This document shows positions 24,801 through 33,300 of a stretch of DNA of 64,000 nt, one piece after another. The translations under genes were made by a program, and so were the position numbers. Positions within the stretch are counted from its first letter, which is position 1. Each line of letters starts with the position of its first letter. The notes under the pieces are model-generated. The model did no database searches. It had not been told where the DNA came from and was given only the letters and a program-made list of their open reading frames with translations. Source of the DNA: G020354945 sp964570585 (GTDB lineage: Bacteria > Omnitrophota > Gorgyraeia > JABMRG01 > JAFGKX01); assembly GCA_964570585.1 (NCBI GenBank), contig CAZMYR010000003.1:23030-87029 (forward strand), read 5' to 3'.

Positions 24801-25888
24801 ATCTTTTTTGGCAGGCCACATTGATATAATTTAAGTTTCGGCCCAACTACTATTACAGATCTGCCGGAATAATCTACTCTTTTGCCTAAAAGGTTCTGTC
24901 TGAACCGGCCTTGCTTACCTTTTAGCATATCACTCAATGATTTAAGGGGGCGGTTTCCTGGACCAAGCACTGCCCTGCCGTGTCTTCCATTATCAAATAG
25001 CGCATCCACTGCTTCCTGAAGCATCCTTTTCTCATTTCTAATAATGACCTCCGGCGCTTTTAATTCTATTAATTTTTTAAGTCTGTTATTCCTATTTATT
25101 ACTCTCCTGTAAAGGTCGTTTAAATCACTTGTGGCAAATCTACCTCCTTCAAGCGGCACAAGCGGCCTTAAATCCGGTGGAATTACCGGGATAATATCCA
25201 TAATCATCCATTCAGGCTTATTGCCACTGGTCTTAAAAGCTTCGATTAATTTAAGAGTTTTAGCCAGTCGCTTTTTGGACTGAGCGCTTTTGGTTTCTTT
25301 TAGGTCTTCTCTCAATTTGGCTGTCATTTTTGAAAAATCAACTTCAGTAAGCAATTTCCTAATGGCTTCTGCACCCATCCGGGCTCTGAAACCCACGCCA
25401 TATTTCTCTTTGTACTGTCTATACTTATCTTCTGTAAGAAGGTCTTTCTTTTTAAGGGGCGTTTCTCCTGGATCTAATATTATATATTCTTCATAATACA
25501 GGACCTTTTCCAATTGCCTTAAAGTTAAGCCTAATACAGTCCCTATTCTAGAAGGGCTTACTTTAAAAAACCATATATGGGATACCGGCGTTGCCAATTC
25601 AATATGACCCATACGTTCTCGTCTGACTCTCGAAAGTGTAACTTCTACTCCGCAACGGTCACATACAATGCCCTTATGCTTTATTCTTTTGTATTTACCG
25701 CAGCTACATTCCCAATCACGGGTAGGCCCGAATATCCTTTCGCAAAACAGGCCATCCTTTTCAGGCTTTAAGGTCCTGTAATTTATCGTTTCAGGTTTTT
25801 TAACTTCACCATGGGACCAGTGCTTTATTGTTTCCGGTGAAGCTATGTTTATTGAAATTCTATCAAAATGGTCTTTATGTTCTATCAT
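21803..25888 (-). CDS. rpoC: DNA-directed RNA polymerase beta' subunit
   Basis: 1361 residues. The N-terminal zinc finger (CSCGKYKR...CDRCG), the catalytic NADFDGD Mg-binding triad, the trigger-loop region and the second cysteine cluster (CEAKKGVCAKCYG) are all present, ending in a basic lysine-rich tail. Separate from rpoB, so this is not a lineage with a fused beta-beta' gene. Head of a 56-nt gap with a perfect hairpin. Confidence 0.98.
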   Translation of the reverse strand: MIEHKDHFDRISINIASPETIKHWSHGEVKKPETINYRTLKPEKDGLFCERIFGPTRDWECSCGKYKRIKHKGIVCDRCGVEVTLSRVRRERMGHIELATPVSHIWFFKVSPSRIGTVLGLTLRQLEKVLYYEEYIILDPGETPLKKKDLLTEDKYRQYKEKYGVGFRARMGAEAIRKLLTEVDFSKMTAKLREDLKETKSAQSKKRLAKTLKLIEAFKTSGNKPEWMIMDIIPVIPPDLRPLVPLEGGRFATSDLNDLYRRVINRNNRLKKLIELKAPEVIIRNEKRMLQEAVDALFDNGRHGRAVLGPGNRPLKSLSDMLKGKQGRFRQNLLGKRVDYSGRSVIVVGPKLKLYQCGLPKKMALELFEPFIIKKLREKGFVHTIKSAKRMVEKAELEVWDILDEVVKDHPVLLNRAPTLHRLGIQAFQPLLIEGKSIKIHPLVCTAFNADFDGDQMAVHVPLSTEAQIESKILMLSSNNIFSPANGNPITTPTQDIVLGLYFITKREEKPKEQIRTFSSKDEVTVAFSDKVISIHESIKLKIKDELIKTTTGRVLFNEILPRDFRFVNECLDKSKIQEIITECYSKFGHSRTTQLLDDLKEMGFEWATLAGLSISMDDLVLSKEKEKIIKTAYDEVKDVEFQYKRGFITDRERYNKIIDIWTHATDTVSEKVLKGLGEFNPIYMMADSGARGSKQQIRQLAGMRGLMAKPSGEIIENPIIASFREGLTVLEYFISTHGARKGLADTALKTADSGYLTRRLVDVAQDVIVTEGDCKTLNGILTSAIIEGDEVVVPLKERIIGRIALDNIVDVITDELLLKAGEEIDEEKAAKIEQAGIEKIRIRSVLTCEAKKGVCAKCYGRNLATGRLVELGEAVGIIAAQSIGEPGTQLTMRTFHIGGTASRIIEQSNIKAKNDGIIKYHGLKTVKKEEAKEIIVLNRNGQVSINDASGREFERYAVPHGAVIKVEEGARVEKGKIFVQWDPYMSPIITEVSGGVRFEDIREGVTMRVEINPQTKLIDTVIVEHKGEYHPQLIIQNEKKEVLAIYPIPAGAHILVKNGRLVKAGDLLAKIPRVITKTKDITGGLPRVAELFEARRPKDPAIISEIDGTVEFGGSKKGQRILVVKSPTGMKKEYLIPHGKHLNVYKGDKVYAGQQLVDGPVVPQDILRVSGDKALQEYLVNEVQEVYRLQGVKINDKHIEIITRQMLKKVRIEDPGDTNLLIGSHADKEIFNEENQRALKKKGKPASATQVLLGITKASLSTQSFISAASFQETTRILTEAAAEGKTDQLYGLKENVIMGHLIPAGTGFKTHRDIEIVKVPALGEEERPVKPTRAKKEKAKSSVKKKGKAKVKVKVKRKK

Positions 25889-25903
25889 GGGGTAACCTAT
25901 TCC

Positions 25904-25942
25904 AACCTACGCGGTGCTAACATAGTTAGCATTGCGTAGGTT
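25904..25942. repeat. hairpin between rpoB and rpoC
   Basis: AACCTACGC / GCGTAGGTT outer arms and TGCTAAC / GTTAGCA inner arms around ATA. It lacks a U-run, so it is not an obvious terminator. Confidence 0.75.
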
Positions 25943-25944
25943 TA

Positions 25945-28900
25945 TCATAAACTTTTCTCCGATCTTTCAGCCCTTATGTCTAATCCTAGACTTTGCAGTT
26001 CCTTTAATAAGACATTAAAAGATTCAGGAGTCCCCGGCTGTAAGGCATGTTCACCCTTTACTATTGACTCATAAACTTTGGTTCTGCCGGTGACATCATC
26101 ACTTTTCACTGTAAGCAATTCCTGTAGAGTATGCGAAGCGCCATATGCTTCTAATGCCCATACCTCCATTTCGCCCAATCTCTGTCCGCCAAATTGAGCC
26201 TTCCCCCCTAATGGTTGCTGGGTCACTAAAGAATATGGACCGATTGAACGAGCGTGTATCTTATCATCGACTAAATGTATAAGTTTCATCATATAGATAT
26301 ATCCGACTGTCACCTTCTGCTCGAATTGCTCGCCTGTAAAACCATCGTGCAAGGTTATTTTGCCATCCTTTGGTAAACCCGCCTTATGCATAGATTCTTT
26401 GATCTCTTCTTCAGAAGCTCCATCAAATACAGGGCTTATCACCTTAAATCCCAATACCTTTGCAGCCCAACCTAAATGGGTTTCTAATATCTGTCCTACA
26501 TTCATACGAGAAGGAACTCCTAAGGGATTTAAGACTAAATCGACAGGGGTGCCATCCGGCATATAAGGCATATCTTCTTCAGGAAGTATCTTGGCAACCA
26601 CACCTTTGTTGCCATGGCGGCCTGCAATCTTATCTCCGACTGAAATCCTCCTTTTGCTGGCAACATTTACTATGACTTTCTTAAGTATACCTGGTGGAAG
26701 TTCGTCTCCTCTTTTTATCTTATCGATTTCTCTATCTTGTTCATAGGTTAGTTCCTCAATCTGCTCATCGAAAACTCCCATCGCTCTTTCAATCTCTTCT
26801 TCTAGTTGTCGATTTTCATCGGCTAAACGCAAAGTGGATATATCGCATTTTGTCAGCTTTTTTATATCACGTGACCTTACCACTTTGCCTGCCGGAACTA
26901 ATACCTCGGCTGTCTGCTCATCGAGTAAACTTGCGGTTATTTTTCGGCCTACAAGTAGTTTTGCTAATTTTTGTAGTTTTTCCTTTCGTAAATTTTCTAT
27001 TTGGGATGTATAAAATTTCTTTATCTCATCAATCTGGTCTAATTCTTTCTTTAGTTCTTCTTTGCTTTTCGGTTTTCGAGTCTTTCTGGAGAAGATTTTA
27101 ACATCAACTACAATCCCCTCTACTCCCGGTGGAACCACTAAAGATGCGTCCCGGACATCGCCGGCCTTCTCGCCAAATATTGCCCGCAATAACTTCTCTT
27201 CAGGAGAAAGCTCGGTTTCGCTCTTTGGCGATACTTTACCCACTAATATATCTCCAGCTGTTACTTCTGCTCCTATTCTGACGATACCATCCTCACCAAG
27301 ATTGCCTAGTGCCTCTTCAGCAACATTGGGTATATCTCTGGTTATTTCTTCAGGCCCTAATCTGGTATCCCTGGCCTCAATGTCAAATTCTTCTATATGC
27401 ACAGAAGTATAAACATCCTCTTTTACAACTTTTTCACTTATTAATATAGCATCTTCGAAGTTATAGCCGCGCCAGGGCATAAAAGCTACTAATATGTTAC
27501 GCCCTAATCCTAATTCGCCATCTTTAGTCGAAAAACCATCTGCGATTACATCTCCCTTTTTAACCTTTTGGCCAATTTTTACAATAGGCCTTTGATTGAC
27601 ACAGGTAGATGCATTTGATCTTCTAAATTTCTTTAACTTATATTCAATCTGGCCGATTTTTATCATATCAGACTGGACATGTTTAACTTTACCATCTGCC
27701 TTGGTAGTTATTACAGCGCCTGAATCATATGCACACTTTCCTTCTATGCCTGTGCCCACTAATGGCGCTTCGGGATAGAGTAAGGGAACCGCCTGCCTTT
27801 GCATATTAGATCCCATTAATGCTCTGTTTGCATCGTCGTGTTCTAAGAATGGTATAAGGCTGGCTGCAATGCTTACTAACTGAGCTGGCGAAACATCCAT
27901 GTATTGAACATCTTTACCAGGAGCCATTAAAAAGTTGTTCTTGTATCTGCAAAACACTATTTTATCAAGGAACCAGCCGGATTTGTCAACCTTCGAATTT
28001 GCCTGAGCTATATAATACTTATCCTCAACATCAGCAGATAAATACTCAATTTTATCTGTTACTCTTGAGTTTTCTACTTTGCGATAAGGGGTCTCTATAA
28101 AACCAAATTCATTGATGCGAGCGTATGTGCTTAATGAAGCAATAAGGCCTATGTTAGGGCCTTCAGGGGTTTCTATCGGGCAAATTCTACCATAATGAGA
28201 ATAATGCACATCTCTAACTTGAAAACCTGCTCTTTCTCTTGAAAGCCCTCCCGGGCCCAATGCAGAAACTCTTCTTTTGTGGGTCATTTCTGCTAATGGA
28301 TTAGTTTGATCCATAAACTGTGAGAGCTGGCTCCTGCCAAAAAAATCCCTAACCATTGCAGAGACTATCTTGGAGTTAATCAGATTATATGGCAGTACAG
28401 TTTCTAATTCATAAATAGAGAGTCTTTCTCTTGCCGCACGTTCCATTCTGGCTAATGCTATCCTAAATTGATTCTGCAAAAGTTCTCCAACAGTACGCAC
28501 CCTTCTATTGCCTAAATGGTCTATATCATCAGGGGGGGCTTCTACCTGCTTGCGCCTTATAAGTTCCCTCATAGTTATTAATATGGTCTGAAGGTCAATT
28601 ATTCGTTTTGACAAAGGAACTTTCATATTTAGCTTTCTATTTAAAATATAACGACCAACCCGACCTAAATCATATCTTCTTGCGTCAAAGAACAACCTGT
28701 TAATCAATGCTGTCGCGCTTTCAATGGTAGCTGGATCGCCGGGACGCAGTTTCCTGTATATATCCAAAAGCGCATCTTCCTTAGATTTGGTATGATCCCT
28801 GTGTAAAGTGTCCATAATCTCTTTAACCGGTCTTTCTATAACCTTAATCGATTTTATTTTATGATGTTCGAGTCTATGAACAGACTCTGTGGTAATTTTC

Positions 28901-29649
28901 TCACGCTTTGGCAAAATTATTATATCTGTCCCTTCTTCTACTATATCTGCGGCAGTATAGAGTCCTATCAGCTTTTTAATATCTTCTTTTTTAGGCGATC
29001 TTATTTCTTTTATACCCCCAAATTCTCTTAAAATATCTTCGTCTTTAGATAATCCCATCGCTCTTAGCAATGTGGTGGCTAAAATTTTTCTGCGCCTATC
29101 TATAACAACATGGAGAACGCCATATGCATCGAATCCAAATTCAATCCACGCACCCCGATAAGGGATTATTCGGGTAGAATATAACTTTTTGCCGCTTGGG
29201 TGTAATTCGTACTCAAAAGATACACCCGGAGAACGATGCAACTGACTTACAACTACTCGCTCTTCGCCATTTATGAGGAAAGTTCCGACAGGGGTCATAA
29301 GTGGTAATTCTCCTATATAGACCTCTTGCTCTTTTATCTCTCTTTTTCCCCTTAAGCGCACCTTTATCTTCAAGATAGCGGCATAGGTCATCCCTCTACT
29401 TTTGCATTCATCGATATTATATTTAGGTTTGCTTAAGGTGTAATTAACAAATTCCAGTCTGTATTCTCCGTCATAACTCTCAATAGGAAATATTTCTTCA
29501 AATGCCTGCTGCAGGCCCTGGTGTTTGCGTTTCATTTTTGCAACATCCTGCTGTAAAAATTCTCTATATGAGTTAATTTGAACACCTAATAGATGTGGTA
29601 TTCTGTATACTTGTTTGAGCTTGGAAAAATCTTTCCTTTTTATAGACAT
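25945..29649 (-). CDS. rpoB: DNA-directed RNA polymerase beta subunit
   Basis: 1234 residues. The rifampicin-pocket region SQLSQFMDQTNPLAEMTHKRRVSALGPGGLSRERAGFQVRDVH is standard, and the ETPEGPNIGLI and GYNFEDAIL blocks and C-terminal GGQRLGEMEVWALEAYGA are present. It follows rplL after a 26-bp palindrome. Confidence 0.98.
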   Translation of the reverse strand: MSIKRKDFSKLKQVYRIPHLLGVQINSYREFLQQDVAKMKRKHQGLQQAFEEIFPIESYDGEYRLEFVNYTLSKPKYNIDECKSRGMTYAAILKIKVRLRGKREIKEQEVYIGELPLMTPVGTFLINGEERVVVSQLHRSPGVSFEYELHPSGKKLYSTRIIPYRGAWIEFGFDAYGVLHVVIDRRRKILATTLLRAMGLSKDEDILREFGGIKEIRSPKKEDIKKLIGLYTAADIVEEGTDIIILPKREKITTESVHRLEHHKIKSIKVIERPVKEIMDTLHRDHTKSKEDALLDIYRKLRPGDPATIESATALINRLFFDARRYDLGRVGRYILNRKLNMKVPLSKRIIDLQTILITMRELIRRKQVEAPPDDIDHLGNRRVRTVGELLQNQFRIALARMERAARERLSIYELETVLPYNLINSKIVSAMVRDFFGRSQLSQFMDQTNPLAEMTHKRRVSALGPGGLSRERAGFQVRDVHYSHYGRICPIETPEGPNIGLIASLSTYARINEFGFIETPYRKVENSRVTDKIEYLSADVEDKYYIAQANSKVDKSGWFLDKIVFCRYKNNFLMAPGKDVQYMDVSPAQLVSIAASLIPFLEHDDANRALMGSNMQRQAVPLLYPEAPLVGTGIEGKCAYDSGAVITTKADGKVKHVQSDMIKIGQIEYKLKKFRRSNASTCVNQRPIVKIGQKVKKGDVIADGFSTKDGELGLGRNILVAFMPWRGYNFEDAILISEKVVKEDVYTSVHIEEFDIEARDTRLGPEEITRDIPNVAEEALGNLGEDGIVRIGAEVTAGDILVGKVSPKSETELSPEEKLLRAIFGEKAGDVRDASLVVPPGVEGIVVDVKIFSRKTRKPKSKEELKKELDQIDEIKKFYTSQIENLRKEKLQKLAKLLVGRKITASLLDEQTAEVLVPAGKVVRSRDIKKLTKCDISTLRLADENRQLEEEIERAMGVFDEQIEELTYEQDREIDKIKRGDELPPGILKKVIVNVASKRRISVGDKIAGRHGNKGVVAKILPEEDMPYMPDGTPVDLVLNPLGVPSRMNVGQILETHLGWAAKVLGFKVISPVFDGASEEEIKESMHKAGLPKDGKITLHDGFTGEQFEQKVTVGYIYMMKLIHLVDDKIHARSIGPYSLVTQQPLGGKAQFGGQRLGEMEVWALEAYGASHTLQELLTVKSDDVTGRTKVYESIVKGEHALQPGTPESFNVLLKELQSLGLDIRAERSEKSL

Positions 29650-29669
29650 GTTTCTCTCGCTTTAGGAAT

Positions 29670-29695
29670 GCACCGTTTGGAATCCCAAACGGTGC
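29670..29695. repeat. 26-bp mini-palindrome (rplL-rpoB)
   Basis: GCACCGTTTGG / CCAAACGGTGC around AATC: the outer stem of the element at 37127-37201 without its core. Confidence 0.8.
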
Positions 29696-29700
29696 TTTCT

Positions 29701-30201
29701 TTATTTCAAAGTTACCTTCGCGCCGACTGCCTCTAATTTCTTCTTTATGTCTTCTGCTTCCTCTTTCGTCGCATTTTCCTTAACTATTTTAGGAGCAGAA
29801 TCGACAAGATCTTTTGCCTCTTTAAGGCCGAGGGTAGTCACTGTACGAATTTCTTTTATGACCTGAATTTTGTTCGCGCCTATCTCAGACAGTTCAACAT
29901 TAAAAGCGACCTTTTCTTCTTCCTCTTCTGCCGCTGCTCCAGGAGCAACTGCACCAGCAGCAAATACAGCAGGAGCTGCTGCTTGAACACCAAATTTCTC
30001 CTCTAAGACTTTTACAAGTTTTGATAACTCTAGAACAGACATACCTTCAATACTCTTAACTAATTTCTCTTGTTCTTTAGTCATCTCTGTTTCTTTTGTT
30101 TCGCTTGCAGTTTTTGCAGATTTCTCACTTTTTTCTTCTGCTGGTTGTTTCTTTTTTTCTTCGACTGCCTTAGCCTCTTGTTTTTTTGCCTCTTCAGCCA
30201 T
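29701..30201 (-). CDS. rplL: 50S ribosomal protein L7/L12 with N-terminal extension
   Basis: 166 residues instead of about 125. The stalk dimerisation domain starts near residue 41 (KEQEKLVKSIEGMSVLELSKLVKVLEEKFGV), followed by the Ala-rich hinge and the factor-binding C-terminal domain (VIKEIRTVTTLGLKEAKDLVD). About 40 charged residues precede it. A strong GGGGAGG lies just upstream of Met1 and none precedes Met40, so the extension is probably made. Confidence 0.95.
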   Translation of the reverse strand: MAEEAKKQEAKAVEEKKKQPAEEKSEKSAKTASETKETEMTKEQEKLVKSIEGMSVLELSKLVKVLEEKFGVQAAAPAVFAAGAVAPGAAAEEEEEKVAFNVELSEIGANKIQVIKEIRTVTTLGLKEAKDLVDSAPKIVKENATKEEAEDIKKKLEAVGAKVTLK

Positions 30202-30202
30202 T

Positions 30203-30751
30203 TTATTTTCCTCCCCTTTGTTCTTTTTTATCTTTTATTGCATTTATCGCATAAACAAACTTTCTTATAATTCCAGATAATACTCCTACCATACCCATTA
30301 TCGGGCTATTGAGCGAAGAAGCGAGTCTGGCCAATAATATTTCTCTAGATGGTATAGCGGCTATCTCTTTTATTGTGTTTACAGGAACCACTTTTCCTTC
30401 TATGCAGGCTCCTTTGAGTTTAAATTGTTTATTTTCTTTAGTGAAATTTACCAAGATTTTAGATGCCATTACAGGATCTTTTGAATTATAACTAATTCCA
30501 CATGCGCCTTTAATAAGATCCCTGATCATATCTAAGTTAATCTTTTCTAATGCCATTATGCACATAGAATTTTTAACCACCATATAATTACTAGATGCTT
30601 TCTTTAGTTTGCCTCTCAATTCCTCCATTTGTTTATTAGAAAGATTACCGCACTCAGTCACAAATAGGTTGGTAGCGCCTTGTAAACGGGCAGCAATCTG
30701 ATCTATCATATGTTGTTTTAATAGCCTTCCGGGCTTTAGGTGTTCTTCCAT
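30203..30751 (-). CDS. rplJ: 50S ribosomal protein L10
   Basis: 182 residues; N-terminal rRNA-binding domain and C-terminal helix that binds L7/L12 dimers. The ATG follows the rplA stop without a gap, and rplL begins one base after the rplJ stop. With no leader, L10 autoregulation of the E. coli kind would have to act elsewhere. Confidence 0.95.
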   Translation of the reverse strand: MEEHLKPGRLLKQHMIDQIAARLQGATNLFVTECGNLSNKQMEELRGKLKKASSNYMVVKNSMCIMALEKINLDMIRDLIKGACGISYNSKDPVMASKILVNFTKENKQFKLKGACIEGKVVPVNTIKEIAAIPSREILLARLASSLNSPIMGMVGVLSGIIRKFVYAINAIKDKKEQRGGK

Positions 30752-31447
30752 TTATTTATACTCCGATGCATCTAATTTCACTCCGGGACCCATCGTTGTG
30801 GATAAATTGATACTTTTTATAAATTGACCTTTCACAGAAGAGGGCCCGTTCTGCTTAACCGCTTGAATAAGTGAACGTATATTTTCACAAATAGCTTTTT
30901 CGTTAAAAGATATTTTAGAGACTGCCATATTTATACAGGCAGTTTTGTCCATTTTAAACTCAATCTTGCCTTTTTTGGCCTCTTTTACTGCATTTGCTAC
31001 ATCATTTGTTACTGTTCCTGCTTTTGAAGTTGGCATAAGACCGCGGGGTCCCAAAATTTTACCTAGCCTCGCTAAATCCTTCATCATCTCCGGAGTGGCT
31101 ACAGCTATATTAAAATCCAAAAACCCTGTGTTTACCTTTTGAATAAGATCAGCGTCTCCGACATAATCGGCTCCTGCATCCTTTGCAGCCTGAGCATCCT
31201 TCTCTTTGCAGAAAACAGCTACCTTTACAGTTTTTCCTGCACCATGCGGCAAAATTACAGTACCTCTTACAGGTTGTGGTTTTTCTTTTAAATCCAGGCT
31301 TAATTTGATTGAAATCTCAACGCTCTGGTCAAACTTCGGTTGTGGTACTTTTTTTAATATGTCCACAGCTTCCTGCAAGTTATGTAACTTTGATGGATCT
31401 ACTAAACTTTTGGCCGCTTTCATTCTCTTACTTATCGTTGTGGTCAT
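30752..31447 (-). CDS. rplA: 50S ribosomal protein L1
   Basis: 231 residues; GKILGPRGLMPTSKAGTVTNDV is the L1 signature, with the KIEFKMDKTACINMAVSKISF strand region after it. L1 forms the E-site stalk. Usual partner rplK is upstream across a 46-nt gap with a degraded palindrome. Confidence 0.97.
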   Translation of the reverse strand: MTTTISKRMKAAKSLVDPSKLHNLQEAVDILKKVPQPKFDQSVEISIKLSLDLKEKPQPVRGTVILPHGAGKTVKVAVFCKEKDAQAAKDAGADYVGDADLIQKVNTGFLDFNIAVATPEMMKDLARLGKILGPRGLMPTSKAGTVTNDVANAVKEAKKGKIEFKMDKTACINMAVSKISFNEKAICENIRSLIQAVKQNGPSSVKGQFIKSINLSTTMGPGVKLDASEYK

Positions 31448-31457
31448 TTTGGTATAT

Positions 31458-31490
31458 GCACCGTGCTACTTTGCTTTCCCAAACGGTGCT
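31458..31490. repeat. degraded GCACCG...CGGTGC palindrome (rplK-rplA)
   Basis: GCACCG at the left and CTTTGCTTTCCCAAACGGTGC at the right: an internally deleted copy of the family at 37127-37201. Confidence 0.6.
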
Positions 31491-31493
31491 ATT

Positions 31494-31934
31494 CTAATTT
31501 TTTATGTCTATTCCCATGCTGCGGGCTGTACCTTCAATAATTTTAATCGCTTCTTCAATATTATTGGTGTTTAAATCCGTCAATTTTTCTTTCGCAATAT
31601 CTCTAACCTGTTCCTTTGTTATCATGGCTATCTTTTCTTTATTTGGCACGCCCGAAGCCTTTGCAATATTAGCTGCCCTTTTTAACAAAATTGAAGACGG
31701 TGGGCTTTTTACCACAAATGAAAAAGTCCTATCTTCATAAACATCTATGACAACGGGCAGTATCAGACCTTCCTTGTTCTTTGTCTGTTCATTGAAAGTT
31801 TTGCAAAATTCCATTATATTTATTCCATGTTGACCTAAGGCCGGCCCAACCGGTGGAGCGGGATTAGCCGTTCCTGCAGGACAATATAACTTTATTTGAG
31901 CTTTAATGGGTTTTTTTCTCTTTTTCTTTTTCAT
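31494..31934 (-). CDS. rplK: 50S ribosomal protein L11
   Basis: 146 residues; NPAPPVGPALGQHGINIMEFCKTFNEQT and the C-terminal GTARSMGI block. Forms the GTPase-associated centre with L10. The start overlaps the nusG stop by 4 bp. Confidence 0.97.
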   Translation of the reverse strand: MKKKKRKKPIKAQIKLYCPAGTANPAPPVGPALGQHGINIMEFCKTFNEQTKNKEGLILPVVIDVYEDRTFSFVVKSPPSSILLKRAANIAKASGVPNKEKIAMITKEQVRDIAKEKLTDLNTNNIEEAIKIIEGTARSMGIDIKN

Positions 31935-32461
31935 AATTTCTCAATCTGCCAGCATTCAAGTTCAACAGGTGTCGGACGTCCAAATATCATTACCGCGACC
32001 TTAACTTTTCCTTTTTCAGGACTGACTTCATCGATAGCCCCGTTAAAATTTATGAATGGGCCATCTATTATTTTTACCCCCTCGCCTTTTTCGAACGTTA
32101 TCTTAGGAGTAGGCCTCTCCTTTTTTTCCTCAGTTTGCTTAATGATATTGGCAATCTCTTCATCCAGCAACGGTGTCGGCTTTGTTCCAGAACTCACGAA
32201 ATCTGTAACACCGATAATATTTTTAACTAAGTACCAGATGTCATCGGTCAATTCTATTTCCGCTAATATATAACCCGGGAAAAATTTTCGCTCCGATATT
32301 TTCTTTTTGCCGCCTTTTACCTCAGAAATTACCTCGGTAGGTATCAAAATCTGCGATACTTTATCCTGGAGATTCTTAAGTTTACTCTGATTTAACAACC
32401 TTTTTTTGACTTTTTCCTCTTCACCGGTCAGGGTATGTATAACGTACCATTTTTTTTCCAT
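31931..32461 (-). CDS. nusG: transcription termination/antitermination factor NusG
   Basis: 176 residues; NGN domain (KKWYVIHTLTGEEEKVKKRL) and C-terminal KOW domain (FEKGEGVKIIDGPFINFNGAIDEVSPEKGKVKV). Couples RNA polymerase to Rho or to S10. Nine bases after secE. Confidence 0.97.
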   Translation of the reverse strand: MEKKWYVIHTLTGEEEKVKKRLLNQSKLKNLQDKVSQILIPTEVISEVKGGKKKISERKFFPGYILAEIELTDDIWYLVKNIIGVTDFVSSGTKPTPLLDEEIANIIKQTEEKKERPTPKITFEKGEGVKIIDGPFINFNGAIDEVSPEKGKVKVAVMIFGRPTPVELECWQIEKL

Positions 32462-32470
32462 TTAAAGGGC

Positions 32471-32656
32471 CTATCTTATCATAATTTGCATGGCTTTCGA
32501 AAATATAAAATCACAAATGCCTATAAACAACGCTAATATCATTACACTTAATATAACCACTACGGTAGAACCTAACAGTTCATTTTTGTCCGGCCAGCTA
32601 ACCTTTTTTAACTCTACTTTAACCTCTTTTAAAAAATTTATTGCTTTTACGAACAT
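32471..32656 (-). CDS. secE: preprotein translocase subunit SecE
   Basis: 61 residues: amphipathic helix with FLKEVKVELKKVSWPDKNEL followed by one membrane helix. The short single-span form is usual outside gamma-proteobacteria. Partner of SecY. The secE-nusG pair is standard. Confidence 0.95.
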   Translation of the reverse strand: MFVKAINFLKEVKVELKKVSWPDKNELLGSTVVVILSVMILALFIGICDFIFSKAMQIMIR

Positions 32657-32993
32657 ATAAATTTTACTTCGTAAAATTTAGTCATAAGTCGTAAGATGTA
32701 AGTTTTAAGTACTTCTTACTACTTACTACTTATGACTTACAACTATGAATTCCGTAAAGCGGAATTCAAATGGCAGGCCTGGAGGGATTCGTCCCCGTCG
32801 TGTCGTGCCTTGCGTTTGCCTTCGGCAAGCCTCAGGCACTCACTCCTTAAGGAAAAACTCTGATAGTTTTTCCTTAATATTCCTTTTCCTTCCGCATAGT
32901 AGAAATCTACGCCGATAGGGGAAAACAATCTTTTCCCCTATAACCCCTTCTTGGGTTCTCATCCCTCATCAGGACCATCTTCATATCTATCAA
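32657..32993. repeat. hairpin cluster with a partial tRNA-Trp copy
   Basis: A 337-bp gene-free gap. It holds in order: AAATTTTAC/GTAAAATTT; a tandem-word hairpin (32686-32744); GAATTCCG/CGGAATTC; a 23-bp copy of the tRNA-Trp 3' end at 32769-32791; a TTGCC/GGCAA hairpin; AAGGAAAAACT/AGTTTTTCCTT; and TAGGGGAAAA/TTTTCCCCTA. An open frame across it has no SD or family features and is rejected. Confidence 0.7.
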
Positions 32994-33071
32994 TGGCAGG
33001 CCTGGAGGGATTCGAACCCCCAACGAGCGGATTTGGAGTCCGCTGCTCTAGCCAATTAGAGCTACAGGCCT
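32994..33071 (-). tRNA. trnW: tRNA-Trp (CCA anticodon)
   Basis: The acceptor stem AGGCCTG pairs with CAGGCCT; discriminator G and a templated CCA end. The anticodon stem-loop is CAGCGGA-CTCCAAA-TCCGCTC, with anticodon CCA; T-arm GGGGG-TTCGAAT-CCC. It lies between rpmG and secE, the classic tufB-rpmG-trnW-secE order. Confidence 0.95.
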
Positions 33072-33077
33072 TTGATT

Positions 33078-33107
33078 AAAAACCTGTCGCTATCAAAGCG
33101 GCAGGTT
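33078..33107 (-). terminator. possible intrinsic terminator between rpmG and tRNA-Trp
   Basis: Minus-strand hairpin AACCTGCCGC / GCGACAGGTT followed by a short TTTTT tract. It may reduce readthrough into the tRNA, or it may be another intercistronic hairpin; the U-run is short. Confidence 0.45.
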
Positions 33108-33150
33108 TCTATATGCCTGCCGGCAGGCAGGCAACTACTACTTTTTGCTA

Positions 33151-33300
33151 CTACTTTGCTTCTTTATGAACAGTTCTTTTTCTGCAGAACTTACAATATT
33201 TTTTTAATTCTAATCTATTAGTTACATTCTTCTTATTCTTTACGGTAGAATACCATCTATTTTTGCATTCGGGACATGTAAGTAGAATTTGCTCCTGCAT
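33151..33300 (-). CDS. rpmG: 50S ribosomal protein L33, zinc form
   Basis: 49 residues with CPEC and CKFC zinc pairs and the N-terminal LLTCPECKNRWYSTVKNKKNVTNRLELKKYC pattern of C+ L33. The ATG shares one base with the TAA of tuf (TAATG). AGGAG lies inside the gene start, so initiation depends on coupling to tuf. Confidence 0.95.
   Translation of the reverse strand: MQEQILLTCPECKNRWYSTVKNKKNVTNRLELKKYCKFCRKRTVHKEAK

Noticed and set aside
32769..32791. A second tRNA gene
   Set aside because: Only the 3' quarter matches tRNA-Trp; no D-arm or anticodon arm can be formed.
32743..32928. 61-residue frame downstream of tRNA-Trp
   Set aside because: It reads through hairpins and a partial tRNA copy; no SD.
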